64,000 nt of DNA from Bradyrhizobium mercantei (GTDB lineage Bacteria; Pseudomonadota; Alphaproteobacteria; Rhizobiales; Xanthobacteraceae): NCBI RefSeq assembly GCF_001982635.1, contig NZ_MKFI01000001.1, forward strand, positions 426,774 through 490,773, in the 5' to 3' direction. Of the stretch, positions 35,522 to 43,389 are shown in pieces (position 1 is the stretch's first letter; each line of letters opens with the position of its first letter). The translations under genes and the position numbers were made by a program. Under the pieces are notes generated by a model. It made no database searches and was not told where the DNA came from. It saw only the letters and a program-made list of their open reading frames with translations.

Positions 35522-35740
35522 CTACCTGTGCGTTCCGTACCGATTACCGGTGCTCGGGTTCGAATAGGTGCCGCCTCTGTGGGACGACCCCACCCCGCCG
35601 GAGTATGATCCACCGTGACTAGACGTGTGATGACCTCCTCCATAGGAAACCCGGCCTCCGCCATGACCGCCCCCGCCCCGTGCTTCTGCAAATGTGGTTG
35701 AGCAAAGCAGCGCCACCGCAAGTATTGTCACCTTCTTCAA
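35522..35740 (-). CDS. Small exported Gly/His/Ser-rich protein, 72 aa
   Basis: The TTG at 35738-35740 follows a GGGAGG ribosome site at six bases. The product has a signal peptide (KKVTILAVALLCSTTFAEA) and a mature chain made almost wholly of Gly, Ser, His, Tyr and Arg (GGGGHGGGRVSYGGGHH and onward). The longer in-frame ATG at 35782 would add 14 residues before the signal peptide and lacks a ribosome site. Low-complexity exported proteins of this type are often cell-surface or matrix associated; metal binding via histidines is possible. Confidence 0.6.
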   Translation of the reverse strand: MKKVTILAVALLCSTTFAEARGGGGHGGGRVSYGGGHHTSSHGGSYSGGVGSSHRGGTYSNPSTGNRYGTHR

Positions 35741-35831
35741 AGCAATCCTCCCTAAAATGCGGACCGTCTTCGCGACGGTCATTCGTGTTCAAACAGCCAG
35801 TGCAACTACAGTGTCCCGCTCACTCGCGTAC

Positions 35832-35847
35832 ACACAACTAAGGTCTA
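35832..35847. repeat. 16-bp shared upstream element, copy 2
   Basis: Second copy of ACACAACTAAGGTCTA (first at 33411-33426), 79 bp before the ATG of the 245-aa lipoprotein gene. Both copies are in the same orientation relative to a + strand gene. Confidence 0.5.
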
Positions 35848-35925
35848 TGCTGTGAGTTGAAGCTGAATATTGATATCCCGCTCCGGTTGCGGTTCTATCT
35901 CGCTTTCGGGTCTGGGGAATTAATA

Positions 35926-36663
35926 ATGCGTAGGCTGGGCGTTGTGGCGCTTTGCGCCATGTTGGGGGGGTGTGTAACAAACAGCGAAATTGTTCAGTTC
36001 AAAACGTCCAATCCGCAACAGCAGGCGCTCATGCGCGATGGACAGCCAGCCCTCGTATCTCGGCAGAAGAATTCGCTCGTCCTTGTGCGCCCTGCTTCTC
36101 GGCAGTTTCAAGCCAATGGCCGCCCCGTGTTTGTCGTGGGCATCAATAATCTTGGTAAGGCCCCCGTAGATTTCCGGGTATCGCAAGTCGAAGCAATCCA
36201 ACACGTCGGCGGAACTGATCATTCAATGCAGGTCGTGACGTATGAAATGCTCGTGCAGGAAGAAAAGAACCGCCAGGTCGCACGGGCCATTTTTACGGGT
36301 CTAGCGGCAGCAGGCAATACCTATAGTGCTTCGCAAGCAGGATATGGCAGCTACACGACCCCAAGCGGTCGCACAGGCGCGTTCTACAGCCCGACCGCCG
36401 CCGCAATCGCCCAAGGCAACGCAGCGGCTCAAAACGACGCGATGGTCGCCGCCACAGTGGAGGCGGGACAGCGTAATATGGCGGCACTAGAGCAGTCGGT
36501 GATCAAGGACAACACGCTCATGTCAGGTGAGTGGTACGGCGGCCAATTGCATCTTGCGCCACCAACTGATCAGGCTGGTGGCGCGAAGACTTACACGATT
36601 GTTATTACAGTTGGCGCCGACCGGCATGTGATCGATATTGCTCAAGGACCCGCAGGCGCTTGA
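35926..36663 (+). CDS. Lipoprotein, 245 aa, first gene of the envelope run
   Basis: Starts MRRLGVVALCAMLGGCVTNS, with the lipobox LGGC. The mature protein has a beta-rich N-terminal domain (NSLVLVRPASRQFQANGRPV), a middle low-complexity stretch rich in Ala, Gly, Tyr, Thr and Ser (about 120-190, including GYGSYTTPSGRTGAFYSP) and a C-terminal beta segment (KTYTIVITVGADRHVIDI). A TCTGGGGAAT ribosome site precedes the ATG; an earlier in-frame start (35857) would put extra residues before the signal. The 16-bp element lies 79 bp upstream. Function unknown; anchored in the outer or inner membrane facing the periplasm. Confidence 0.7.
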   Translation: MRRLGVVALCAMLGGCVTNSEIVQFKTSNPQQQALMRDGQPALVSRQKNSLVLVRPASRQFQANGRPVFVVGINNLGKAPVDFRVSQVEAIQHVGGTDHSMQVVTYEMLVQEEKNRQVARAIFTGLAAAGNTYSASQAGYGSYTTPSGRTGAFYSPTAAAIAQGNAAAQNDAMVAATVEAGQRNMAALEQSVIKDNTLMSGEWYGGQLHLAPPTDQAGGAKTYTIVITVGADRHVIDIAQGPAGA

Positions 36664-36725
36664 AGTGGCGCCCGTAAGACACAACCGTGGTAGTATAGCC
36701 AATGTAAGCGAGGAAACCGTTTTTT

Positions 36726-37037
36726 ATGAAATACTGGTTGGGCGTTGGTGCGCTCATCGTCTCGTTTATTGTTGTAGCGCAGTTTGTCACGATCTTTGTC
36801 ATTCAGCCCATCGGCGCCATACCCGAGGGCCGAACTGTCGTCATTACTCGACTTACAAACTTGAACTTCATCGACAGCGCCGACGCGGTCTGCGACCGCA
36901 AACTTGGCGGTGTGAGCCTCCTATGTCGAGGGGTAGTCATGGGCAAGGTAGCCAAGGAGGCGCGCATCCTCGCGCGTCTACCGTATTCGGAGACGTTGTA
37001 CACCATTAGCACTGGTGGGAAGAACTACAGCCGGTAG
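36726..37037 (+). CDS. Membrane-anchored small protein, 103 aa
   Basis: Begins MKYWLGVGALIVSFIVVAQF, one N-terminal helix that probably stays uncleaved, then an extracytoplasmic beta-rich domain with two cysteines (AVCDRK and LLCRGV) suited to a disulfide. It is 62 bp after the lipoprotein gene and 10 bp before the next gene. Not recognised. Confidence 0.65.
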   Translation: MKYWLGVGALIVSFIVVAQFVTIFVIQPIGAIPEGRTVVITRLTNLNFIDSADAVCDRKLGGVSLLCRGVVMGKVAKEARILARLPYSETLYTISTGGKNYSR

Positions 37038-37047
37038 AGAAGCGGTC

Positions 37048-37560
37048 ATGCGGGGCGGAGTTATCTTTTTGCTCTTAGTCGTTACAGCCTTTGCGGCCTA
37101 TTCGATAGGCCATCAAAGCGCGACGATAACTATCTCGCCTCCGACGCCCACTTCACTCGCTGCTACTCGTACACAGCCGCTCGCATTGGTTGATGCGCCT
37201 GTCGTTGCTGCGCCGCAGAAGCAGCCGTTTGAGTTTCCTTCATCTGGCCTTACGCGTGACCCGCCCCTCGATCATGCGAACGCATCTGACAAACCTCCGC
37301 TGAAAGCAGAGCCAAAACGTCGTGTTGAGGTGGCGCTGACCGTAGCAGCCATCGCGGCGATCCTAATCAAGGCGAGTAGAGATCAGTATCACACGAGCGG
37401 CAAGCCGTGCGCCTGCCCCGACGACCTGATGCGGAACGGAAGGGCATGCGGCGGACGAAGCGCATACGCACGGCCCGGCGGTGCGGCTCCTATCTGCTAT
37501 CCCCACGACGTGACTACCGCTATGATTGATGCTTATCGCAAACGAACGTTTTCACAATGA
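37048..37560 (+). CDS. Membrane-anchored protein with Cys-rich C-terminal domain, 170 aa
   Basis: The N-terminus (MRGGVIFLLLVVTAFAAYSI) is one helix, followed by a proline- and threonine-rich linker (about 30-90) and a second short hydrophobic segment (VALTVAAIAAILIKASR). The C-terminus has the conserved pattern KPCACPDDLMRNGRACGGRS then GGAAPICYPHDV, with four to five cysteines; I have a general memory of this motif in short exported rhizobial proteins, without a function. It overlaps the next gene by 4 bp (ATGA), so both are translated together. Confidence 0.68.
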   Translation: MRGGVIFLLLVVTAFAAYSIGHQSATITISPPTPTSLAATRTQPLALVDAPVVAAPQKQPFEFPSSGLTRDPPLDHANASDKPPLKAEPKRRVEVALTVAAIAAILIKASRDQYHTSGKPCACPDDLMRNGRACGGRSAYARPGGAAPICYPHDVTTAMIDAYRKRTFSQ

Positions 37561-38114
37561 AACTGATGGCAGCACGCCTGACGGTGGCAATGATTGTTCC
37601 AATCATATTCTGTGCCGTCCTCTCGTTCAGAGCTGCCGCGCAGGCAACTGAAGTCGACTGGAAACTATATGGGTGGTCCGACAACGACCAACACTGCTTC
37701 TATGATGCAAGTACCGCCGAACGGCATGCCGATCGGCACGTTCGCGTCTGGGCTAAATGCCTGTTGCAAAGTGAAATGGATGCCGTCGACATCGAGAAGG
37801 ATTTTGATGGCAAAATCGTCAATGGAGCGGCGCACAAAGTCGTGTCGCGCTACGTTCCTCCCATCGCAGATTTCGTCAAACTGTCGGCTGACGAGCAGAT
37901 AGCGGTTATCCGATACGAAGTGACTGCCGACATCGGCTCTATCGAACCGGCTGCGCGAATTTTTTATGAGCTAAACTGTTCAGAGCGGATGATGCGCGAA
38001 CTAAGCATTCAAGTTCGCGGGCGCGGTAGCCATAACAAACCACTGGACTGGAAGTTTGTGGCGCCCGAAACCAACGGTACCCGACTGCTGAAGATGCTCT
38101 GCCCCGAAGGCTGA
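37557..38114 (+). CDS. Exported protein, 185 aa (surface-adhesin-E-like)
   Basis: A signal peptide (about 1-28, ending FRAAAQA) is followed by a beta-rich chain with WKLYGWSDNDQHCFYDASTA and VRVWAKCLLQ. This layout, a strand ending in FYD and then VWxK, resembles the surface-adhesin E family, small secreted proteins of one beta domain; the match is by eye only. Four cysteines may form two disulfides. It starts inside the stop of the previous gene (ATGA overlap). 50 bp separate it from the next gene. Confidence 0.65.
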   Translation: MKLMAARLTVAMIVPIIFCAVLSFRAAAQATEVDWKLYGWSDNDQHCFYDASTAERHADRHVRVWAKCLLQSEMDAVDIEKDFDGKIVNGAAHKVVSRYVPPIADFVKLSADEQIAVIRYEVTADIGSIEPAARIFYELNCSERMMRELSIQVRGRGSHNKPLDWKFVAPETNGTRLLKMLCPEG

Positions 38115-38164
38115 AAATTCTAGCCATCGCCGCCGCCGAACACGAGGAGCCGGAACATAAGCGA

Positions 38165-38953
38165 GTGAGCCTAGCGACAGCGCCCCAACCAGGCAAGGAT
38201 TTGAACGTGACAAAGGCACTTTGTATAGGCTGGGGAGCGGCGGTCCAGGGCAAGGACAAAGACATGGCCGCTTGGGAGGCCGCCCTGAAGAAGCCGTTCG
38301 ACCCCTGGGTAGAGAACCACGACAGTCAGACAATACTGCGCTCGAAGACCCTGGACGCATTGCTGACCGCTACCGAGGTGCGGGATCGAGCTGCCGCTCT
38401 TATTGGACGTATCAACGGTGCTATGGCTCTGTCCTGTCATGCGGGATCGCTTCGCTTCGCCGGCGGCGTTACCCAATTCATGTCCGATGGGAAGCGCCAC
38501 AGAACGATCTTCACCGAGATGTTCGATGAACTGGACGTGATTGACACTATCGCCGCCGTTTCCGTGATCGGACCTGACGGCAAGCCCGTCCCGCCCGCTC
38601 CAGCTCAAGAAAGTGACGTGCAGGCGTGGGTCAGTCTCGCAGACACAGATGATTTGTTGGATGATGCCCTAGTGTACTTCGGTACGGCCACAGAATGGTT
38701 CGATATTTACAAGACGCTCGAAACGCTCATCCTCCGGTTTGGCGGCCAAGGAAAGAAGGCCGAAGAAGCGTTCTTGTCGCTAGGCTGGGCGTTAAAGCCG
38801 AGGATCAAACTACTCAAGCAGACAGCAAATTGGGTTCGCCATGCCAAACGCAAGTATAGGCGACCGAGCAAACCGATGGAGCTAAGCGAGGCACGCCAAC
38901 TGATCGATCAACTTCTTCGACGTGCGCTGTTGGAGGCGGCCAGGAAGCCGTGA
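38165..38953 (+). CDS. Conserved hypothetical protein, 262 aa
   Basis: Starts at a GTG (38165). It is soluble, with no signal. The C-terminal half (VYFGTATEWFDIYKTLETLI, then LKQTANWVRHAKRKYRRPSK and a leucine-rich helix) is basic and helical, with the look of a nucleic-acid or membrane-surface binding module. I have seen similar C-termini in uncharacterised proteins from many bacteria but know no function. Its stop overlaps, as GTGA, the start of a 31-codon frame. Confidence 0.6.
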   Translation: MSLATAPQPGKDLNVTKALCIGWGAAVQGKDKDMAAWEAALKKPFDPWVENHDSQTILRSKTLDALLTATEVRDRAAALIGRINGAMALSCHAGSLRFAGGVTQFMSDGKRHRTIFTEMFDELDVIDTIAAVSVIGPDGKPVPPAPAQESDVQAWVSLADTDDLLDDALVYFGTATEWFDIYKTLETLILRFGGQGKKAEEAFLSLGWALKPRIKLLKQTANWVRHAKRKYRRPSKPMELSEARQLIDQLLRRALLEAARKP

Positions 38954-39045
38954 CTAGCGTTTCGTTAAGTCCGCATACCGTGCTTGACGCTGCTCGCCCA
39001 ATGCTGATGCATGCCGGGGTGCGGGCCATGAAAGCCTCTGAATAG
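38950..39045 (+). CDS. Short coupled ORF, 31 aa
   Basis: A GTG at 38950-38952 overlaps the TGA of the preceding gene (GTGA) and opens a frame reading MTSVSLSPHTVLDAARPMLM to a TAG at 39043-39045. It is placed 13 bp before the next gene. Overlap geometry is the only evidence; it could be a small protein or a coupling device. Confidence is low. Confidence 0.3.
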   Translation: MTSVSLSPHTVLDAARPMLMHAGVRAMKASE

Positions 39046-39058
39046 GGAACGTTGAGCT

Positions 39059-40396
39059 GTGCCGACAAAACTGGTGAACCGCCCGATTGAAAACTTCACA
39101 GACAGTTTGATTTCCTCGATAGCAGCAATCTACCTCACGATCATTTCGTTCATGCTCGTATATGGATACGTGGGGGTCAGTCTTTATCAACACAATGAAG
39201 CGACGACTAAACTAGTAAACTTGGATAAATTGCTCGCGTTGCGATACCTGACCGGCAGCAATCCAACATTCAGCAGACCGGCGACGCTAAGAGATCTTCC
39301 GCATTTCTACTCAGATGCAATGTCAGAGAGTTTTAACGAGATCGTTGAAGAGCTCGACCCGGACAGAAAAGATCAGCAGAGAACGCCCAAGGCCAAGTCG
39401 AAATTCAGCGACACTCCACTTGATCGTTCGCAACGGGTTCGTGGTGTACCAATGCGAATGGCCGCCAGCGGAAACTGCGATGCTCTGGTTACGCGGTTGG
39501 CACCGGGCCAGACCTTCAATTTCATTACGATTATGATCGTAGGCGAAGCACATACGGTGACGAGTGAAGCAGCCCAACTCGCAAGTTTCAACCAGTGTGG
39601 TCCAGGTCCTAGCGGTGAATTCAAGGCACTTATCTTTCAACTCGATGATGGTCAGCACGCTTTTGCTATTCCGCGAACACTGGAAGAAGAATTTCTTGGC
39701 AGAGCGGAACAACGAATATTCTCGAACTATCCTCTCCGAAACGCGAACCAGATCGTCTTGCCGCTGCTCCCGGAAGCGATGAGAAGGTACGTACGTCTCT
39801 CGGATGAGTACGTCTTCCTCCATGCACAGGCTGTCGACTACCTCATTCTGAATACGGCCAACGACGCGCTGGGACGGCACTTCACGCCCGATCGCCTCGA
39901 CGACGCGGTCCAACAGGCTTACGAGCAGAAAGAACGTGACACTTCCTACTTCGGCATCAATGCTTCGAGTACTGTCCTGGTTCGGCTTGGACCGCTAGTC
40001 TACTTTGTCTTTTCGTTTGAACTGTGGAGGCGGGTTCGGCGCCTTCCGCACGGGAAGTTCAATTCTGGCAACTATTGGTTCGCGTTCGAGACCCGCGACA
40101 TTTTGGGAAGACTGTATGCTTTCCTCTATGCGCTCGCGCCACTTGCAATCGGCGTCCTCATCTACTCGCTATTTGCAATTTCTCAGCGTTTAGGTGTCGT
40201 CATTTCTGGGCGAGTAATAACTGTTCCCAGTTTGATTACCCTGGACTTTCCTCGTGCAATAGCCCCTGGGTGGTTGTCCTACGACCCGTGGGCACTCGCG
40301 TTGCTGCTTCTGGTGCCCATTCACCTTCTCATTCTGATGGTGACGACGCAGAAGTTGATATCCGTCGTCGTTGCTAATGCACGACCCCAAACGTAA
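39059..40396 (+). CDS. Multi-pass membrane protein with a large soluble loop, 445 aa
   Basis: From a GTG (39059) behind AGGGAAC. One helix at about 15-40 (SLISSIAAIYLTIISFMLVY), then a soluble domain of about 270 residues (AASGNCDALVTRLAPG, PLRNANQIVLPLLPEAMRR), then three or four helices from about 310 to 440 (VLVRLGPLVYFVFSFELWRR, FLYALAPLAIGVLIYSLFAI, ALALLLLVPIHLLILMVTTQ). The soluble part probably faces the periplasm if the N-terminus is inside. Not recognised. Last gene of the same-strand run; an envelope function shared with the preceding lipoproteins is an inference from layout. Confidence 0.65.
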   Translation: MPTKLVNRPIENFTDSLISSIAAIYLTIISFMLVYGYVGVSLYQHNEATTKLVNLDKLLALRYLTGSNPTFSRPATLRDLPHFYSDAMSESFNEIVEELDPDRKDQQRTPKAKSKFSDTPLDRSQRVRGVPMRMAASGNCDALVTRLAPGQTFNFITIMIVGEAHTVTSEAAQLASFNQCGPGPSGEFKALIFQLDDGQHAFAIPRTLEEEFLGRAEQRIFSNYPLRNANQIVLPLLPEAMRRYVRLSDEYVFLHAQAVDYLILNTANDALGRHFTPDRLDDAVQQAYEQKERDTSYFGINASSTVLVRLGPLVYFVFSFELWRRVRRLPHGKFNSGNYWFAFETRDILGRLYAFLYALAPLAIGVLIYSLFAISQRLGVVISGRVITVPSLITLDFPRAIAPGWLSYDPWALALLLLVPIHLLILMVTTQKLISVVVANARPQT

Positions 40397-40516
40397 GTGA
40401 TCGTCAGCATGATCGGCTAAAGGGGAAAGCGGAGAGACACTTTGAAGAGCCTCAACAGGCTGATTGCATCCGCTACGGTGCTGCTTTCCGAGTGGCGCGC
40501 TAAACCCGACCGGTAG

Positions 40517-41302
40517 CTAGTCACATTTTGCGAGAACCCCTCTCGCCGCCAACTCGCGCTCGCGCCGTTGAACGCGCCGCTGCTGCTCAACCGCCAACGC
40601 CTTCCGGGCTTCCATTTGCCAGATGATCTGATCAATCTCTGCGCCATTCAACGTCCGCTTGATACGCAAGACGATAGACAACGCCATCACGACATCACCG
40701 TAAGGCATCAGCAAGTCGCGCGCAGTCAAATCACAATGCAAAATAAAGGCATCAAGAGCCTCATCACTGGCGGAAATCAGCGTGGTCAGTTCCCGTGCCT
40801 GACGAAGATCATCAATAGGCACGGGAGGCTCTCCGTCAAGCAGCATACGTTCCGCCGCCCGGCCTGCCATAAACTCGATGCACTGAGCGTAGATGCCTGC
40901 AAAAACATCGGCGACGGGCTGACGATCTTCGCCCGCTTGCGGCATGACCGAGCGAAGCGCATCCTGCACGTCGGAGACATCGCCGCGACCTTCCGCAAAC
41001 GCCTCAGCGTGACCAACGCCCCAACACAAGCCCTCTGAACCACGAACCACGTCGGGGTTCACGGTAATGCCACCGACCTCATGCCCCAAGAGACGCGCGC
41101 AAACGGCGTGCCCGGCTTCATGGACAGCGATCCGCATATCCTCGTCGTGAGTGCGACCGAGCGACGCGAGCAGGCTGTCGTACCCGTCGCTTTGGTCATC
41201 GAGGCCGCCGCCGAGATCGGCCACCAATCCGACCCCGACAGCGGCCTCCGTCTTGGCGAGAAAGGCCGCTGATCCTTCCTCAGCCGGAACTTCTTCAGAC
41301 AT
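40517..41302 (-). CDS. M41-like metalloprotease lacking an AAA+ domain, 261 aa
   Basis: A zinc-protease domain with HEAGH at residues 61-65 (RIAVHEAGHAVCARLLG), followed by GRAAERMLLDGE and an aspartate pair (Asp164/Asp165 in PPVPIDDLRQARELT) in the place of the third zinc ligand of FtsH. FtsH has an AAA+ ATPase before this module and two membrane helices; here both are missing, and the first 50 residues are short and acidic. So it is a free peptidase domain. It is the last of three overlapping genes (41498-42208, 41295-41501, this one). The ATG at 41300-41302 is used; it overlaps the previous gene by 8 bp. Confidence 0.72.
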   Translation of the reverse strand: MSEEVPAEEGSAAFLAKTEAAVGVGLVADLGGGLDDQSDGYDSLLASLGRTHDEDMRIAVHEAGHAVCARLLGHEVGGITVNPDVVRGSEGLCWGVGHAEAFAEGRGDVSDVQDALRSVMPQAGEDRQPVADVFAGIYAQCIEFMAGRAAERMLLDGEPPVPIDDLRQARELTTLISASDEALDAFILHCDLTARDLLMPYGDVVMALSIVLRIKRTLNGAEIDQIIWQMEARKALAVEQQRRVQRRERELAARGVLAKCD

Positions 41303-41501
41303 GGCCGAGCACCTTCTTGTGCCGCGCGAGCATGCGCGAGCGAATGGCCGCGACAGTGCTATCACCCGAGCGCGGCGCGGCACGGGCGATCATCTCCGCA
41401 ATGGCCGCCGGGACGCGGCGGCCGTTCTTCGGATCGACAATCCAGCCGTCGATCCGCGTGACAATTCGGTGGGGCTGCCATCCAGGAGGGGCTGATTTCA
41501 T
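41295..41501 (-). CDS. Small basic protein of the protease operon, 68 aa
   Basis: Starts MKSAPPGWQPHRIVTRIDGW. Mixed polar and basic, ending in MLARHKKVLGHV. A GAGGT ribosome site lies within the end of the upstream gene, whose stop it overlaps as ATGA; its own end overlaps the protease start by 8 bp. Overlaps on both sides make it a firm operon member. No motif is visible beyond a short helical C-terminus. Confidence 0.65.
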   Translation of the reverse strand: MKSAPPGWQPHRIVTRIDGWIVDPKNGRRVPAAIAEMIARAAPRSGDSTVAAIRSRMLARHKKVLGHV

Positions 41502-42208
41502 GTGCGCGGCACCTCAATCTCGATGGAGCGCGCTTCCTGGCTGCGGTCGATCACGGTGAAATTGGCCTCGCGCAGCACTGGGTTGTGTTCGATCAGCGGC
41601 GCGACGGCGGGCTCAACGGGAGCGATGACCGGGACGGACATCGGCGTTCCCGGAATGGCCTGCCGACCCTCGCGGATCGCGTCCGGCATCGCCGCCAACT
41701 CCGACATTGCGAAGTTAGCCGCCACTTCGATCTGAGCCATCGTGTTCTGAGCAAACCTAGCAATTTGGTCGCTTTCGAAATGCCAAAGGCTGATCTCGGA
41801 CAAGGCGTCAACGAACACCCGCGAATGCTCAAGGTAACCCGGCAACGCCGCCCTGATGGCGGCAACCTGGTCGGTCAGCGCTTCTGCCGCCGCGCCGCGC
41901 TCGATGCGCTCACGTTCAGCCGCCAGCCGATGCTCGGCTTCTGCCTTCTGTTGCGCCAGCACGGCGATCGCATCGTCGATAGCCGCCAGGTCCAGGCTTG
42001 CCGTCGCCGCGGCGCTCTGCACCTTGTCGAGTGCCCGATGGTCGTCCAGATCGGCCGACAGCAAGGCATGCTGGCGGGCCTTGATCGCCTTGTCAGCCGC
42101 TGCCTGTGCGGCGAAACGTTTGACGACAAGCTGCTCGCCGCGCTTCGTGAGCGAGACGATAGTGGTTTCAAGTTCCTGCATGGGTGATTTTCGGAAAGGG
42201 TTTCGCAT
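41498..42208 (-). CDS. Coiled-coil protein of the protease operon, 236 aa
   Basis: A long helical protein: residues about 10-125 are alanine-, glutamate- and arginine-rich heptads (VVKRFAAQAAADKAIKARQ, AVLAQQKAEAEHRLAAERER), a strong coiled-coil. The second half (VFVDALSEISLWHFESDQIA) is mixed and ends in a proline- and isoleucine-rich tail. It is first in the three-gene operon. A scaffold or substrate-adaptor role for the M41-like protease is inferred only from linkage. Start MRNPFRKSPMQELE at 42206-42208; the internal Met at 42181 is possible. Confidence 0.65.
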   Translation of the reverse strand: MRNPFRKSPMQELETTIVSLTKRGEQLVVKRFAAQAAADKAIKARQHALLSADLDDHRALDKVQSAAATASLDLAAIDDAIAVLAQQKAEAEHRLAAERERIERGAAAEALTDQVAAIRAALPGYLEHSRVFVDALSEISLWHFESDQIARFAQNTMAQIEVAANFAMSELAAMPDAIREGRQAIPGTPMSVPVIAPVEPAVAPLIEHNPVLREANFTVIDRSQEARSIEIEVPRT

Positions 42209-42349
42209 TCGGCCAGCCTATGCGGCGGAGAGCGAATTTGGCAGGCCCCGTCCATGGAGCACGCCACGTGCAAAGCAGATTATTGTGGTGCGCTCCACAT
42301 TTCGAGCACGTGGCGAATGCCGACTGTGGCCTGAACAGACATGAGCAGC

Positions 42350-43111
42350 TCAGTTCGGTATTTCCCAACGCATATCAGCGACGGATCGGCGCAGGTTTTT
42401 CTCATCGCCGAGGAAACTGTGCAACCATTCGATATGGCGCGACAACCCGTCAAGTCCCGGGAACACAGTCGAATAATTCACGCCGTACTGATCCAGACGA
42501 AAACGAATGTCTGCAAATGCGGCACGTGCAATGATCACTTTCGTGAGCCGTGACTGGTACAACGCAATCTTATCGAACGGGACGAACCGACGTTCCTTTT
42601 CTAGGTACTTGTGGACACTGAAGTAGCCTGCCTGCACTCTAATTCTTTCGGCTACATGGGAAGGTCGGAATACTTTCGTACGGTCGCCGGAGAATGGTCC
42701 CTCGTGATTTATGCTTACGAAATCGTCGGAATTCGGTTGGAATACCCAGACAACCCCATCACGCCTTGCCGACGGCGGGCTCGCAACCGCGAACCACAAT
42801 GCGACTAGCGGGTTGAGTGTCCAATCAAGGAGGCGGGTAGGAAGACCATGATGTTGGGCTATTGCGAGCCACTCCCAATCTGAGAGGGGTGCTCTTTCGA
42901 GAAAGGGAAGAGACTGCTGCTTGAAGGTCTCTAGGATCGCTTTTTCCGCGTCAACCACAGGTCGATCTACTACAAGCCTGCCAATCTTTGGGACAAGGGG
43001 CCAATCCTCTGACTGGCCCCTGAACAAGACGGTGTCGGGGGTATTCGCCAATATCAACCCCCTATGCGGGTCTAGGACTAAATACCCAATGACCGCGAGC
43101 GCGACCCGCAT
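42350..43111 (-). CDS. FRG-domain protein, 253 aa
   Basis: The FRG signature FRGQSEDWPLVPKIGR is at residues 30-45, followed by LSDWEWLAIAQHHGLPTRLLDWTLNPLVALWFAV and GVVWVFQPNSDDF, all typical of this family. The domain is named for its Phe-Arg-Gly motif; some members act in toxin or anti-phage systems, but the biochemical role is not settled. The start ATG at 43109-43111 is the first that keeps only domain sequence; longer in-frame extensions are Arg- and Cys-rich without family character. It is isolated, 142 bp from the coiled-coil operon on the same strand. Confidence 0.75.
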   Translation of the reverse strand: MRVALAVIGYLVLDPHRGLILANTPDTVLFRGQSEDWPLVPKIGRLVVDRPVVDAEKAILETFKQQSLPFLERAPLSDWEWLAIAQHHGLPTRLLDWTLNPLVALWFAVASPPSARRDGVVWVFQPNSDDFVSINHEGPFSGDRTKVFRPSHVAERIRVQAGYFSVHKYLEKERRFVPFDKIALYQSRLTKVIIARAAFADIRFRLDQYGVNYSTVFPGLDGLSRHIEWLHSFLGDEKNLRRSVADMRWEIPN

Positions 43112-43389
43112 TGCCCCGGTGCCAGGAAGGACCCGCGACGCCGTGCCTCGACGACCTGATTTCGGTGACGCGTGACGCGGTTGACGCCGTAAACGCCCTA
43201 CTCCGACACACCTAGCCGTTCCGCAACATTGTTTCTCCAACTTCTTCCTTTCATCCTCCTTTTCTATCCAATGCCAGATATTGGCGTCACCCGTGTCATC
43301 AACTAGAGAAGACCGCACCAGAACAGACAATTAACTCGGTGACGCGCTCGGTGACGCGCGGCGCTCGACCGCGCTGGACGCGTCACCCG

